64,000 nt of DNA from Bacteroidota bacterium (GCA_029557895.1 JAKQHT010000023.1:1-64000), one strand, 5' to 3'; numbered from the stretch's first letter, positions 28,162-37,687 are shown. A program made the numbers and translations. Notes: generated from the sequence alone by a model not told the origin.

Positions 28162-28446
28162 TTAACTATATTTTTCCAATAGTTTTTGTGAAATCTCTTT
28201 GTGTTTTTTCAGGTTTTCAATATAGGTCCTGCTTTTCATGGATTTTATGTGTTTCTCGATTTTCCGAGCCTGAACTATATCTACACATTCTATCGCAAAA
28301 AAGACTTCCCAATCGGAAACTTTTGAAGTATAAGAAGCCTTAAACTCTTTTGTGTTGTGCCAAACCAACCTTAAAGAAAGATCTTTTGTTTCTCCTATAT
28401 AATATTTCTTGATTGTTGCAGAATAAATAATGTAAACGTAGTGCAT
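28162..28446 (-). CDS. Small GIY-YIG endonuclease-domain protein inserted at a tRNA gene
   Basis: The 94-residue protein is a single GIY-YIG domain of the URI/UPF0213 type: YVYIIYSATIKKYYIGETKD, with the catalytic Arg in LSLRLVWHN and a Glu in the ARKIEKHIKSMKSR helix. The start at 28446 (MHYVYIIYS) is the usual one for the family. The gene lies exactly between the two 55-bp tRNA-Asn repeats, and its stop codon is inside the broken tRNA copy. This arrangement suggests a tiny mobile unit that inserts at tRNA 3' ends. Confidence 0.8.
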   Translation of the reverse strand: MHYVYIIYSATIKKYYIGETKDLSLRLVWHNTKEFKASYTSKVSDWEVFFAIECVDIVQARKIEKHIKSMKSRTYIENLKKHKEISQKLLEKYS

Positions 28447-28460
28447 ATTATATTGGGGTA

Positions 28461-28571
<111 letters not shown>

Positions 28572-28647
28572 AAATGTCAAGTACTTTTTTGAGGTTGCAA
28601 ATATACCGCATTTTTTAGTTTGAGCAAATATATTTTTGTAAAATTCA

Positions 28648-29988
28648 TTATTTGAACACTGCCTTGAAAATATCGTTGCCATTGGCAAACAGAACAAGCG
28701 CTATCAAAATGAAAAATCCTACCATCTGTGCACGCTCCAAAAACTTTTCGGATGGTTTTCTACCCGAGACCATTTCATAGAGCAAAAACATGACGTGGCC
28801 ACCGTCGAGCGCAGGAATTGGCAAGAGGTTCAGTACTCCAAGCATAATGGACAGAAATGCTGTTATCTGCCAGAAAAACTCCCAGCTCCAAGTGTTTGGG
28901 AAAATGTCATAAATGGCCTTGAATCCACCAACACCTTTATAGGCTCCGGTACTGGGCGTAAAGATTTTTTTGAGTTGTGCACCATATGAACTGATTTGCC
29001 CCGTAAATTTTGTCAAGCCTACCCCAAGGCTTTCTACAAAACTATATTCTTTCTGCACAATCTCGTAATAGCCAACTCTTTCTATATCGCTCAAACTTCC
29101 AGCGGGAAGAATGCCAAATTTTCCGTTGCTATCCACTTTTAATTGGCGTTGTAGTTTTTCACCTTCGCGAATGATCTCTACATCAACGGTTTGTCCCGAC
29201 AAGGGTTTTAAGCGATCTGACACCTGATCAAAATACTTCAAAGGTTCACCGTTGATTTTGGCAATAATGTCTTTGGCCTTCAGGTCGACAGATTTGTTGG
29301 CAGACGAGTCCGAAACAGCACCTACCACAAACGGAAAACGGATCTCAAAAAACGTACGGTCATTGGAAGTACTCAATTTTCCAAGATAATCATGTGGCAA
29401 CGTAACTGTTTTTGAGCCTTCGTCATTGGCTATGGTAATAGTTTCTGCCTCAATCAATTTCTTGCGAATATCCGAATAGTTGATGATTTTTTCGTCATTG
29501 ATGGCCACGACCCTGTCCCCGGTCTTTATGCCCAAATCAGTTAGTATGGGATTGCCCACGTAATAACCGTCCTTAATACTGTCCGCTTTGATATCGATAT
29601 CTCCATAAGCCCAGGAAGCAAATACGTATATGACATACGCCAAAATAAAATTGACCGTAACGCCTCCCAGCATGATGATAAGGCGTTGCCAGGTGGGCTT
29701 TGACCGGAACTCCCAAGGCTGCGGCGGCCCGGCCATCTGTTCCTTGTCCATGCTTTCATCTACCATGCCGGCAATTTTGACATAACCGCCCAAGGGCAGC
29801 CATCCAATACCATACACGGTTTCGCCTATTTTCTTCTTGAACAGTGAATATTTTATATCAAAAAATAGGTAAAATTTCTCTACCCGGGTCTTGAACCATT
29901 TTGCGGGGATGAAATGCCCTAATTCGTGAAGAACGATCAACAGTGACAAGCTCAACAAAAATTGGGATATCTTTATAACAAACTCCAT
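28648..29988 (-). CDS. rseP: RIP metalloprotease RseP (site-2 protease)
   Basis: This 446-residue inner-membrane protease cuts transmembrane segments of anti-sigma factors after a first cleavage. The zinc motif HELGH (21-25) lies in the first membrane helix. Two PDZ-like regions occupy about 135-320. The second metal site LLPIPALDGGHVMFL lies near 390, and a last helix (MVGFFILIALVLFANG) closes the protein. It is the natural candidate to act on membrane anti-sigma factors such as the one at 23160-23897, although it is not in that operon. No other gene is coupled to it. Confidence 0.95.
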   Translation of the reverse strand: MEFVIKISQFLLSLSLLIVLHELGHFIPAKWFKTRVEKFYLFFDIKYSLFKKKIGETVYGIGWLPLGGYVKIAGMVDESMDKEQMAGPPQPWEFRSKPTWQRLIIMLGGVTVNFILAYVIYVFASWAYGDIDIKADSIKDGYYVGNPILTDLGIKTGDRVVAINDEKIINYSDIRKKLIEAETITIANDEGSKTVTLPHDYLGKLSTSNDRTFFEIRFPFVVGAVSDSSANKSVDLKAKDIIAKINGEPLKYFDQVSDRLKPLSGQTVDVEIIREGEKLQRQLKVDSNGKFGILPAGSLSDIERVGYYEIVQKEYSFVESLGVGLTKFTGQISSYGAQLKKIFTPSTGAYKGVGGFKAIYDIFPNTWSWEFFWQITAFLSIMLGVLNLLPIPALDGGHVMFLLYEMVSGRKPSEKFLERAQMVGFFILIALVLFANGNDIFKAVFK

Positions 29989-30069
29989 GTGTTTTTTTTA
30001 AATCAAAATTTTTAAGTCAGCAAAGGTAGTGTTTTAGGCGAATTTGAAAAACCAAAGCAGCCCACACAC

Positions 30070-32010
30070 CTAATTTTTTAACAGCGATTTAGTAATGATA
30101 CCGGCATTTGTGTAAAACTTAAGATGCAATACCCCCGTTGGGAAAGAAGAAACGTCCACATTTTCACTTGGGAAACCCTTGTAAAGCATTTGACCCAAAT
30201 CATTGAAAATCTGCAATTCATAAACCGTAAGGCTACTAGGTTTCCTGATTTGTATTTTGTCGCTGGTAGGATTAGGGAAGATGACAAATTGGGTTTCAAT
30301 TTCGGGCAGTTCCACATTTAGCAAAACACTATTGTTTTTCGAAATAAGATCATGTTCCGGATCGAACAGCACGTTACTGACCGTGAAAGTGACTGCTCTA
30401 TTAAATACCTCTTGGTTGGTCGTATTATCAAGTACCACGTCCAACATTTCGCCCTGTGTGCCAAGGATTCGCAAAGGGACAGGTGCTTCAAAAAAATCGA
30501 CCGATGGGTGGCTCTGTGTTTGGGAAATCCTAAAACCTATCTGGTTTCCGGTGGGTTGGTGCCATTCGATGGTATAACTTGGATATCCCTGATTGTATAG
30601 CCAATCTTCAAAAAATTCGGAGAGATCCTGCCCGCTCGTATTTTCCATGATGCCTATGAAATCTTCGCTTTTTGCAAATCCGAATGCATGTTCAGGATGG
30701 CTCAAATAGTTTTGGAGCCCCTGATAAAAAGTGGCGTCGCCAAGTTTCTTTCGGAGCATGTGCAACACCATTGATCCTTTATCGTAAGAAAGCCTTCCGC
30801 TGAAAATCCGGTTTACATTCAACGTGTCGCTATCGGTAAGATAAACGGCACCACCGGGCTGTGAGGTAATGTTGCTGACGGCCTGTTGTTTCCATGAAGT
30901 AAATGAGGTATTGCCGTCCAGATGTTCTACCACAAGCCCTGACAAGTACGTTGCAAAGCCTTCGTTGAGCCAGATGTCCTTCCAGCTACCACAGGTAATT
31001 TTGTCGCCAAACCATTGATGTGCAAGCTCGTGGGCAATCAGTCCTCTGCCGAAACTTCCCATAAACGACACCGTGGTGTGTTCCATACCGCCGCCCCAGC
31101 CAAACTGGGCATGCCCATATTTTTCATCGGAATAAGGATATTCTTCAAACAGGTTCGAAAAAAGCTCCATGATATCTACGGTAACGGGCGTGCTGTTTTG
31201 TACCCACCACAAATTTTCAGGATAGACGTAGTTCACGATTTCAAAAGGGTTTCCGTTGTTTGGAACCTGGTGCGAATACACGGCATAGTTGGTCACGGCT
31301 ATGGCGATAAGATACGCCGGAATAGGGTAATTGTGCCTATAATGCGTGATTTTGTTAGAACCGTTGATGGTCTGTCCGATTTCCACGCCATTGGCAACCG
31401 CCACATACTCATCGCCCGTAGGGTTAAATCGCGGTGTGTTAAGATAGATATCGATGGCATCGGCCTTGTCGATAAGGTCTTGTTTGCAAGGCCACCAACC
31501 CATAGCGCCATACGGTTCTGAAAGTGTCCAAAGTACGGGTTTGCCGTTATGGGTGCTTACCTCAAAAGAACCAAACCCGGAACTGACAGGATTTCCGCTG
31601 TAACTGATGGTCAGCGAATCCAATACGCCCATGTTTTGTGTTTGTGGCAGCGTGATGATGAGTTCATCATTTGCGTTTTGCAAAAATGCCAAAGGTGTGC
31701 CGCGCTGCATCACTTGTGAGACAACCATATTGCCTGCCAAGTCAAAATGGATTTGCGAAAGAGGCGATTTTGCTTCAAAATATGTGGTGACGTCACCGCT
31801 TATATGGGCTTGTGACGGATCGACATTGAGCTCGAGACGGTGATACTTTATGTCATAATTGCCCGTGTTGGGGTTTGCCCTAAAGGCCATGCGGCTCAAG
31901 GCAGATTTGGCTTCTGCTTCCCTGATGGATTCCCGCTCGGTGCGGTAAGCGTTTTGAGAAAACACATTGATGTAAAATAAACAGGCAATTATAAAGAATG
32001 GGTGTTTCAT
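30070..32010 (-). CDS. Secreted M1-family aminopeptidase with type IX sorting domain
   Basis: The start at 32010 gives a clean signal peptide (MKHPFFIIACLFYINVFSQ). The M1 core has the exopeptidase motif GGGMEH (306-311, in place of GAMEN) and the zinc motif HELAHQWFGD (His327, His331), with the downstream WLNEGFATYLSG glutamate. The last 80 residues (VIFPNPTSDKIQIRKP then LTVYELQIFNDLGQMLYKG) form a T9SS sorting domain. It should be exported to the cell surface to trim peptides. The length (646) fits the secreted flavobacterial type without the ERAP1-like domain. Confidence 0.9.
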   Translation of the reverse strand: MKHPFFIIACLFYINVFSQNAYRTERESIREAEAKSALSRMAFRANPNTGNYDIKYHRLELNVDPSQAHISGDVTTYFEAKSPLSQIHFDLAGNMVVSQVMQRGTPLAFLQNANDELIITLPQTQNMGVLDSLTISYSGNPVSSGFGSFEVSTHNGKPVLWTLSEPYGAMGWWPCKQDLIDKADAIDIYLNTPRFNPTGDEYVAVANGVEIGQTINGSNKITHYRHNYPIPAYLIAIAVTNYAVYSHQVPNNGNPFEIVNYVYPENLWWVQNSTPVTVDIMELFSNLFEEYPYSDEKYGHAQFGWGGGMEHTTVSFMGSFGRGLIAHELAHQWFGDKITCGSWKDIWLNEGFATYLSGLVVEHLDGNTSFTSWKQQAVSNITSQPGGAVYLTDSDTLNVNRIFSGRLSYDKGSMVLHMLRKKLGDATFYQGLQNYLSHPEHAFGFAKSEDFIGIMENTSGQDLSEFFEDWLYNQGYPSYTIEWHQPTGNQIGFRISQTQSHPSVDFFEAPVPLRILGTQGEMLDVVLDNTTNQEVFNRAVTFTVSNVLFDPEHDLISKNNSVLLNVELPEIETQFVIFPNPTSDKIQIRKPSSLTVYELQIFNDLGQMLYKGFPSENVDVSSFPTGVLHLKFYTNAGIITKSLLKN

Positions 32011-32061
32011 CACTTTTTTAATTAAGGCTATAAAAATACCTATTTTTTGTGGTGTGTGTCG

Positions 32062-32069
32062 TATTTTTG
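32062..32069 (+). promoter_or_regulatory. Promoter -7 box for the SCO gene
   Basis: TATTTTTG is an exact TAnnTTTG, 36 bp before the chosen ATG at 32105. It makes the upstream GTG at 32054 impossible as a start. Confidence 0.5.
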
Positions 32070-32104
32070 TTGTCAAATCTCTTGAAATCTTAATTTTCGG
32101 CCGG

Positions 32105-32782
32105 ATGTTTTCCTATATCAAGCAGCATAAATTCTTTTGGATCGGTTTTTCAATCTTATCTATGGTCATCATTTCCATATTCTATTCTATTTTGAAACCA
32201 AAATTGGTATTACCCATATATCAACCGTCAAATGTCAATGCCGAAATGGTGGACAGTACCATACAGCATATCAGTAAATACCATACTATTGCCAATTTTG
32301 AACTTACCAACCAAAACGGAAAAACGGTGACACATGAAGATTACAAAGACAAAATATATGTCGCCGATTTCTTCTTTACGACCTGTCAGACCATTTGCCC
32401 CATCATGACCGACCACATGATAAACATCCAGAGCGCTATCATGGACGACCCTGAAGTGATGCTTCTCTCGCACACTGTGACCCCACAGATAGATTCTGTA
32501 GCGCAACTTAAAAAATATGCCTTGGAAAAAGGTGTTGTGGATGCCAAATGGAACTTGGTGACCGGCGATAAAAAACAGATTTACGAACTTGCCCGAAAAA
32601 GTTACCTTGCCGTAAAAACCGAAGGTAACGGCGACGAGTACGACATGATCCACACCGAAAATTTCATGCTCATCGACAAAAAAAGACAAATTCGCGGTTT
32701 TTATGACGGCACCAACCCCGACGAAATCCAACGGCTCCTAAAGGATATCAAAATACTAAAAGCGGAATACAATAAATCTTGA
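32105..32782 (+). CDS. SCO1/SenC-family copper chaperone-like protein
   Basis: The 225-residue protein has one N-terminal membrane helix (FFWIGFSILSMVIISIFYSI) and a thioredoxin-like domain. The copper/redox motif is TTCQTICP with Cys94 and Cys98, and a His near 185 (DMIHTENFML) completes the usual Cys-Cys-His set. SCO proteins deliver copper to the CuA site of cytochrome c oxidase. No oxidase gene is in this window. It is divergently transcribed from the M1 peptidase. Confidence 0.9.
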   Translation: MFSYIKQHKFFWIGFSILSMVIISIFYSILKPKLVLPIYQPSNVNAEMVDSTIQHISKYHTIANFELTNQNGKTVTHEDYKDKIYVADFFFTTCQTICPIMTDHMINIQSAIMDDPEVMLLSHTVTPQIDSVAQLKKYALEKGVVDAKWNLVTGDKKQIYELARKSYLAVKTEGNGDEYDMIHTENFMLIDKKRQIRGFYDGTNPDEIQRLLKDIKILKAEYNKS

Positions 32783-32815
32783 TCGTGTATTGCTGATTGA
32801 TCAATAATTTGATTT

Positions 32816-33409
32816 TCAAACAAACACAACGCGGCTTCGTGTTAAGTTCCCAAAAGTCCCGACAACGTTTTTGTACATGAAAAGTAGTGGATTTGTGTGT
32901 GCCATTTTCAATATATGTTGGTATTCTCCAGTTATGTAACCTGTAAGAAATCCTCCTGTATATTGAGCGATTTCTGTAACTGATACTATTTTAAAATACG
33001 TACTTCCATAAATAGATAACCAAGTTCCCCAAAAGGATCCATAAAATTATTGATGTCCTTGTAATAGGTGTTTGGAACGGTATTTCTAAAATAAGGTTGT
33101 AGCTCGATTTACAGTAGTGTAGTCGGTTTCAACAATAAAATCAAATTCACTTTTGCAAACCTCTCGGCTCTGAAAATTTTGTTTATTATTGATAATTCTT
33201 TTTCTAATGTATAAATGGCTTTGGCTAAAGATATGTGTTCTAAAATTTTATCCGATGATATTTTTAGATGTTCTATAAGAAGGGGTTTCCGGGGCTTACC
33301 AATTTAAATGCCGAATTGAATCATCATCATTTTGGCTATTTGTGAGAATTAATGGAATCCCAAATAGAGGAATTCCAAATTTCAAATAGTTTTTCAGTTT
33401 TTGTTTCAT
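32816..33409 (-). pseudogene. Decayed secreted-protein gene in several frames
   Basis: On the minus strand an ATG at 33409 begins MKQKLKNYLKFGIPLFGIPL, a signal-peptide-like start that stops after 37 codons. A second open stretch in another frame (33276-33109: DKILEHISLAKAIYTLEKEL) and a third (33046-32816: FYGSFWGTWLSIYGSTYFKI and on to a stop) follow in order. The start resembles a flavobacterial surface lipoprotein family as I remember it. Each piece looks like real coding sequence broken by frameshifts and stops. The whole gap 32783-33529 holds nothing else except the feoA promoter. Confidence 0.5.
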
Positions 33410-33495
33410 AATTTACCGTTGTTTTAAGTTAATAAAAAAGCATGTTGGTAAGGTCAAAATTTACCACAACTATTTTTTAACCTGACATTTTACCT

Positions 33496-33503
33496 TATTT
33501 TTG
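33496..33503 (+). promoter_or_regulatory. Promoter -7 box for feoAB
   Basis: TATTTTTG is an exact TAnnTTTG, 26 bp before the feoA TTG start. Upstream, GGTAA and TTACC (33447-33451, 33461-33465) form a short inverted repeat that could bind an iron regulator. Confidence 0.5.
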
Positions 33504-33529
33504 TTTCTTTAAATCAATCTAAATAAACA

Positions 33530-33760
33530 TTGCAAACCACATTGGCACAAATAAAGCGAGGCGAACGCGCCGTGATTACCGATGTTTCATCGGCACATAT
33601 CCCTTTGAAACTACTCGAAATGGGCTGTTTGCCGGGCAATTTTGTTGAGTTGGTTCAAGCAGCTCCTTTTTCAGACCCGATGTACCTGAACATTAATGGT
33701 ACGTACCTTGCCATACGCAAAGAGACGGCAATTCACATCATAATCGACATTGTCCCATGA
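33530..33760 (+). CDS. feoA: Ferrous iron transport protein A
   Basis: The 76-residue SH3-like protein has the FeoA pattern LKLLEMGCLPGNFVELVQ and ends with an IRKETAIHIIIDI strand. It assists FeoB in Fe2+ uptake. The start is TTG: an in-frame stop lies 3 bp upstream, and the only internal ATG would remove half the domain. It overlaps feoB by 4 bp (ATGA), so the two are translationally coupled. Confidence 0.92.
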   Translation: MQTTLAQIKRGERAVITDVSSAHIPLKLLEMGCLPGNFVELVQAAPFSDPMYLNINGTYLAIRKETAIHIIIDIVP

Positions 33761-35859
33761 GCAAGCAAATCAATGTCGCGCTGATAGGCAACCCCAATAC
33801 CGGTAAGACCTCTGTGTTCAACGCCCTGACTGGACTTAACCAAAAAGTGGGCAATTATCCCGGGATTACTGTCGAAAAAAAAGAAGGCGTCTGCAAATTG
33901 CCCAGAGGTGTTAAGGCACACATCCTGGACCTTCCGGGAACTTACAGCCTCAATGCTTCGTCCCTGGATGAAAACGTGGTCATAGAGCTTCTCCTAAACA
34001 AAAACGATAAAAATTTCCCCGATGTGGCTGTTGTTGTCAGCGATGTGGAGCACCTGAAACGGAACCTACTACTCTTTACACAGATTAAAGACCTTGAAAT
34101 TCCGGCCATATTAGTCATCAATATGTCAGACCGTATGGCCTATAAGGGCATTTCGCTGGATGTTGCCTATTTGGAAAAAATGCTCAAAACCAAGATCGCG
34201 TTGGTAAGTACCCGAAAAAAACAAGGTGTCGAGGAGCTAAAAGAACTGATAGCCAATTACAGGGAACTGTCAATGGAACCCTGTCTTAACGCTTCAGAAA
34301 TAGACCCGGAGTATTTTGACGGACTTCGCAAGGCATTTCCGGGTCAGTTGCTTTACAAACTGTGGCTGGTTATCACGCAAGATGTCAATTTCGGGAAAAC
34401 CGATCGCAACGAGATAGATCCGGTGGCAGATTTTAAAACCAAATCTAAAAGCGAGCTCAAACGCCTGCAGCAAAAAGAAACTATCAGGCGGTACCAGTTC
34501 ATCAACGACACGCTCAAGGTGGGTCAGACCATTGACCTAAATGCCGCCAAGGATTTAAGCATCAAATTAGATAGAATTCTTACCCACAAGGTTTGGGGCT
34601 ACGTTGTTTTTGCAATCTTGTTGCTATTGATGTTCCAAGCCATATTTTCTTGGTCAGAACCGTTCATGAATGTCATTGACGATGCTTTTGCTTCATTGTC
34701 TGACGTGGTTTCGGGCTTGTTACCAGAAGGAAAACTCAACGACCTCATCAGTCAAGGCATTGTGCCGGGCATTGGCGGCGTGGTCATTTTTGTTCCACAG
34801 ATTGCAATGCTGTTCCTGTTTATCGCTATTCTTGAAGAAACCGGATATATGAGCCGCGTGGTGTTCTTGATGGACAAAACCATGCGCCGTTTTGGTTTGA
34901 GCGGAAAAAGTGTAGTGCCACTCATCTCCGGAAATGCCTGTGCCATTCCCGCCATTATGGCCACACGAAACATCGAAAACTGGAAAGAACGCCTCATTAC
35001 CATATTGGTCACGCCACTTTCGGTCTGTTCTGCCCGGTTGCCGGTCTATACCATTTTGATTTCGTTGATTGTACCGGAAACAAAAATTTTCGGACTTATC
35101 AACTCACAAGCTTTAGCACTGCTCGGCATGTACGTTCTTGGCATTGTTCTGGCCATAGGGGCTGCCATTATATTGAACAAAATAATAAAGATGAAGGGCA
35201 AATCGTATTTTGTAGTGGAAATGCCCACCTATAAACTGCCCTTGCTAAAGAACGTGGCCTATACCGTTTTAGAAAAAACCAAAGCTTTTGTCATCAATGC
35301 CGGAAAAATCATTTTGGCCGTTTCCATTATCTTGTGGTTTTTGGCAACACACGGTGGAAAGACCTTTAGCAATGCCGAAACCATTATTGATGAAAGAGCA
35401 ACAGCTCTCAACTTGTCCGAACACGAACGCGATACAGAATTGGCCTCGTTCCAATTGGAAAATTCTTATATCGGTATGATGGGAAAAGCGATTGAGCCTG
35501 TTATAAAGCCTCTCGGATATGATTGGAAAATTGGGATTGCCATAATCACATCGTTTGCCGCCCGTGAAGTTTTTGTGGGTACATTGGCCACAATTTACAG
35601 TGTGGAAAACGCCGAAGACGAAGGCACCATACGTTCTCGAATGGCGTCTGCAACCTTTGCGGGTACAGGCGAAAAAGTATTTACGGTCGCCACTGGGGTA
35701 TCACTATTGCTGTTTTATGCCATTGCGCTGCAATGTGCTGCAACGGTTGCCATTGTTCGTAAAGAGACCAACTCGTGGAAATGGCCATTGATACAACTCA
35801 TCGGCCTGGGCGTGATGGCCTATCTGTTTGCGCTTATTGGATTTTCAATTTTTAAATAA
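33757..35859 (+). CDS. feoB: Ferrous iron transport protein B
   Basis: The 700-residue protein joins a cytoplasmic GTPase to a membrane domain. G1 is GNPNTGKT (11-18), G2 is in NYPGITVEKKEG, G3 is DLPGTYSL and G4 is NMSD. The membrane part carries the two Gate motifs of FeoB, including LLISGNACAIPAIMATR-type and ITSFAAREVFVGTL sequences. It imports Fe2+ across the inner membrane. The small Cys-rich protein encoded downstream begins in its stop codon. Confidence 0.96.
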   Translation: MSKQINVALIGNPNTGKTSVFNALTGLNQKVGNYPGITVEKKEGVCKLPRGVKAHILDLPGTYSLNASSLDENVVIELLLNKNDKNFPDVAVVVSDVEHLKRNLLLFTQIKDLEIPAILVINMSDRMAYKGISLDVAYLEKMLKTKIALVSTRKKQGVEELKELIANYRELSMEPCLNASEIDPEYFDGLRKAFPGQLLYKLWLVITQDVNFGKTDRNEIDPVADFKTKSKSELKRLQQKETIRRYQFINDTLKVGQTIDLNAAKDLSIKLDRILTHKVWGYVVFAILLLLMFQAIFSWSEPFMNVIDDAFASLSDVVSGLLPEGKLNDLISQGIVPGIGGVVIFVPQIAMLFLFIAILEETGYMSRVVFLMDKTMRRFGLSGKSVVPLISGNACAIPAIMATRNIENWKERLITILVTPLSVCSARLPVYTILISLIVPETKIFGLINSQALALLGMYVLGIVLAIGAAIILNKIIKMKGKSYFVVEMPTYKLPLLKNVAYTVLEKTKAFVINAGKIILAVSIILWFLATHGGKTFSNAETIIDERATALNLSEHERDTELASFQLENSYIGMMGKAIEPVIKPLGYDWKIGIAIITSFAAREVFVGTLATIYSVENAEDEGTIRSRMASATFAGTGEKVFTVATGVSLLLFYAIALQCAATVAIVRKETNSWKWPLIQLIGLGVMAYLFALIGFSIFK

Positions 35860-35984
35860 TGGATTTTCAGGAAGTTATAGTATATGTTATTCTTGGTTTA
35901 GCAGTTGCCTATCTGCTCAAGAAGTTTGTTTTCAAACCAAAAAAGAAAAACTGTGGCGGCGGCGAAAACTGTGGGTGTGGGTGA
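35859..35984 (+). CDS. FeoB-associated Cys-rich membrane protein
   Basis: This 41-residue protein starts at the TAATG overlap with feoB. It has one membrane helix (VIVYVILGLAVAYLLKKFVF), a basic stretch (KPKKK) and a Cys-rich end, NCGGGENCGCG. Such small proteins follow feoB in many Bacteroidota and probably bind iron or a cofactor at the FeoB pore. The coupling is the main evidence. Confidence 0.85.
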   Translation: MDFQEVIVYVILGLAVAYLLKKFVFKPKKKNCGGGENCGCG

Positions 35985-36125
35985 TTGATTGTTTTTTTTC
36001 AGTTTTTACCTATCCCATGATCTGTGGCGGTTTTTAGAAAACCCGCTTCATGTCTTCGTTAAATGAATACGTTTTTAAATAATTCGCCCACCAAAAGAAG
36101 CAACTTCAGGTAATGGTTTTATCTC

Positions 36126-36947
36126 TCACCCCAACGCTACATCTAGTGTCATCATTACCAAAAAACCACCTATAAAACCCAAGGTTGCGATATCGGTATA
36201 ATTATCTCGCTGCGTTTCTGGGATAACTTCCTCGACCACCACAAATATCATTGCGCCTGCAGCAAATGCCAAAGCATACGGCAATATCGGGATAAAAAAT
36301 GTTACGGCCACAGCTCCTATGACCGCTGCAATGGGCTCGACAATGGCCGAGAGCTGACCATACCAAAAACTTTTGAACTTGCTCACACCTTGACGCCTCA
36401 ATGGCATGGACACGGCCAGGCCTTCAGGAAAATTCTGAATACCAATACCCAGCGCCAAAGCCACCGCACCACCAATGGTCGCTTCGGGAATTCCTGCCGC
36501 AACGCCGCCAAACAAAACGCCAACCGCCAAACCTTCGGGTATATTGTGAAGCGCTATCGCCAAGACCAGCAAGGTGGTCCGGTGCCATGAACTTTTTACA
36601 CCTTCTTTTTCTGATTCTTTAAAATTGATGTGCAAATGCGGCAGTACCTTGTCCAGACCAAAAATGAACAAAGCGCCCAAAGCAAAGCCCACTACGGCGG
36701 GAATGACTTTTACAAACCCTTCACCGGGGCTCATCTCGATACCGGGCGCCAGTAAACTCCAAAAACTTGCCGCCACCATTACGCCTCCGGTAAAACCGAG
36801 CATACCATCGAGCAAAGCCCTGTTCATCCCTTTGAAAATGAACACCAATGAAGCTCCCAGAGCTGTCACAATCCACGTGAACAACGAGGCATACAATGCC
36901 CCAACAATTGGGTCAATGGATTCAAAATAAGCAATGATACTGTCCAT
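36126..36947 (-). CDS. ZIP-family divalent metal transporter
   Basis: The 273-residue protein has about eight membrane helices. The metal-binding helix 4 reads ALHNIPEGLAVGVLFGG and helix 5 reads GIQNFPEGLAVSMPL, the ZIP signatures. A His-containing loop (LPHLHINFKESEKEG) lies between helices 3 and 4. It imports zinc, manganese or iron. It lies 4 bp after the DtxR-family regulator, so the regulator probably controls it in one operon. Confidence 0.9.
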   Translation of the reverse strand: MDSIIAYFESIDPIVGALYASLFTWIVTALGASLVFIFKGMNRALLDGMLGFTGGVMVAASFWSLLAPGIEMSPGEGFVKVIPAVVGFALGALFIFGLDKVLPHLHINFKESEKEGVKSSWHRTTLLVLAIALHNIPEGLAVGVLFGGVAAGIPEATIGGAVALALGIGIQNFPEGLAVSMPLRRQGVSKFKSFWYGQLSAIVEPIAAVIGAVAVTFFIPILPYALAFAAGAMIFVVVEEVIPETQRDNYTDIATLGFIGGFLVMMTLDVALG

Positions 36948-36951
36948 ATTA

Positions 36952-37611
36952 TCAATGGTTAAAATTTACATATAGATTGCTGGCCACAAGTTTTGAAATA
37001 TGCACCTGACCGCCACCGATACTTATGGTCAGTGACTCGTCAAATACTTCTTTTGACAAGACTTTGATGGGCGTGCCAAGGGCAATGCCTATTTTGTCCA
37101 AATACTGTAAAAATTCTGCCGATGAATCGTTGACGCCCACGCAGATGTAAGTGTTTGGAATTGGCGCTTGCGACAATTTCAGCTTCTCGGTTTTATGGAT
37201 ATGGCCGTTCTTGTCCGGAATGGGGTGACCGTGTGGGTCAAATTTCGGGAAATCAAGGTAGGCATCCAGTTCGTCAATCAACTTTTCGGATTCCACATGC
37301 TCCAATTGTTCGGCTACCTGATGTACCTCATCCCATGAAAAATTGAGTTTTTCTACCAGAAACGTCTCCCAAAGCCGATGTTTCCGAATGACAGCAACAG
37401 CTGCCTGCCTGCCCTGTTCGGTCAGTTTTGCGCCTTGGTATTTTTTATAGTTTACCAATTGCTTTTCTGCCAATTTCTTGACCATGTCCGTGGCCGATGA
37501 CGCTTTGGTGTCCATCTTATAGGCAATGGCATTGGTACTCACTCCGTCACTGTGGCCATATCCTAAATGGAAAATGGCTTTTAGGTAATTTTCTTCTGAT
37601 AATGTGGGCAT
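36952..37611 (-). CDS. DtxR/MntR-family metal-dependent repressor
   Basis: The 219-residue protein has an N-terminal winged helix (SEENYLKAIFHLGYG, then VSTNAIAYKMDTKASSATDM and VKKLAEKQLV). A metal-binding/dimerisation domain follows (ETFLVEKLNFSWDEVHQVAE then QLEHVES, with the HP motif FDPHGHPIPDKNG), and then a C-terminal SH3-like FeoA domain. It senses Mn2+ or Fe2+ and represses metal uptake. I start it at 37611, after the -7 box at 37628-37635. It is followed after 4 bp by the ZIP gene. Confidence 0.9.
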   Translation of the reverse strand: MPTLSEENYLKAIFHLGYGHSDGVSTNAIAYKMDTKASSATDMVKKLAEKQLVNYKKYQGAKLTEQGRQAAVAVIRKHRLWETFLVEKLNFSWDEVHQVAEQLEHVESEKLIDELDAYLDFPKFDPHGHPIPDKNGHIHKTEKLKLSQAPIPNTYICVGVNDSSAEFLQYLDKIGIALGTPIKVLSKEVFDESLTISIGGGQVHISKLVASNLYVNFNH

Positions 37612-37627
37612 ATTAACACAATTTGCG

Positions 37628-37635
37628 CAAAGGTA
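37628..37635 (-). promoter_or_regulatory. Promoter -7 box for the dtxR-zip operon
   Basis: The minus strand reads TACCTTTG, an exact TAnnTTTG, 16 bp before the ATG. It lies next to the inverted repeats at 37648-37681. Confidence 0.65.
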
Positions 37636-37647
37636 CAATTTTATTTT

Positions 37648-37681
37648 ATTTAGGGTAAATTTATTTTTAGGGTTGACTAAA
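37648..37681. promoter_or_regulatory. Likely DtxR-family operator between divergent promoters
   Basis: Two inverted repeats lie here: ATTTA-GGG-TAAAT (37648-37660) and TTTAG-GGTTGA-CTAAA (37666-37681). The second resembles DtxR/IdeR boxes (TTAGG...CCTAA type). Both fall between the -7 boxes of the dtxR-zip operon and the outer-membrane protein gene, so one repressor could control both sides. Confidence 0.5.
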
Positions 37682-37687
37682 TAATTC

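Noticed and set aside
27976-28182. Possible 68-residue membrane protein
   Set aside because: The second half runs through the terminator and tRNA-like repeat, so it cannot be a real protein; the hydrophobic start is AT-rich chance.
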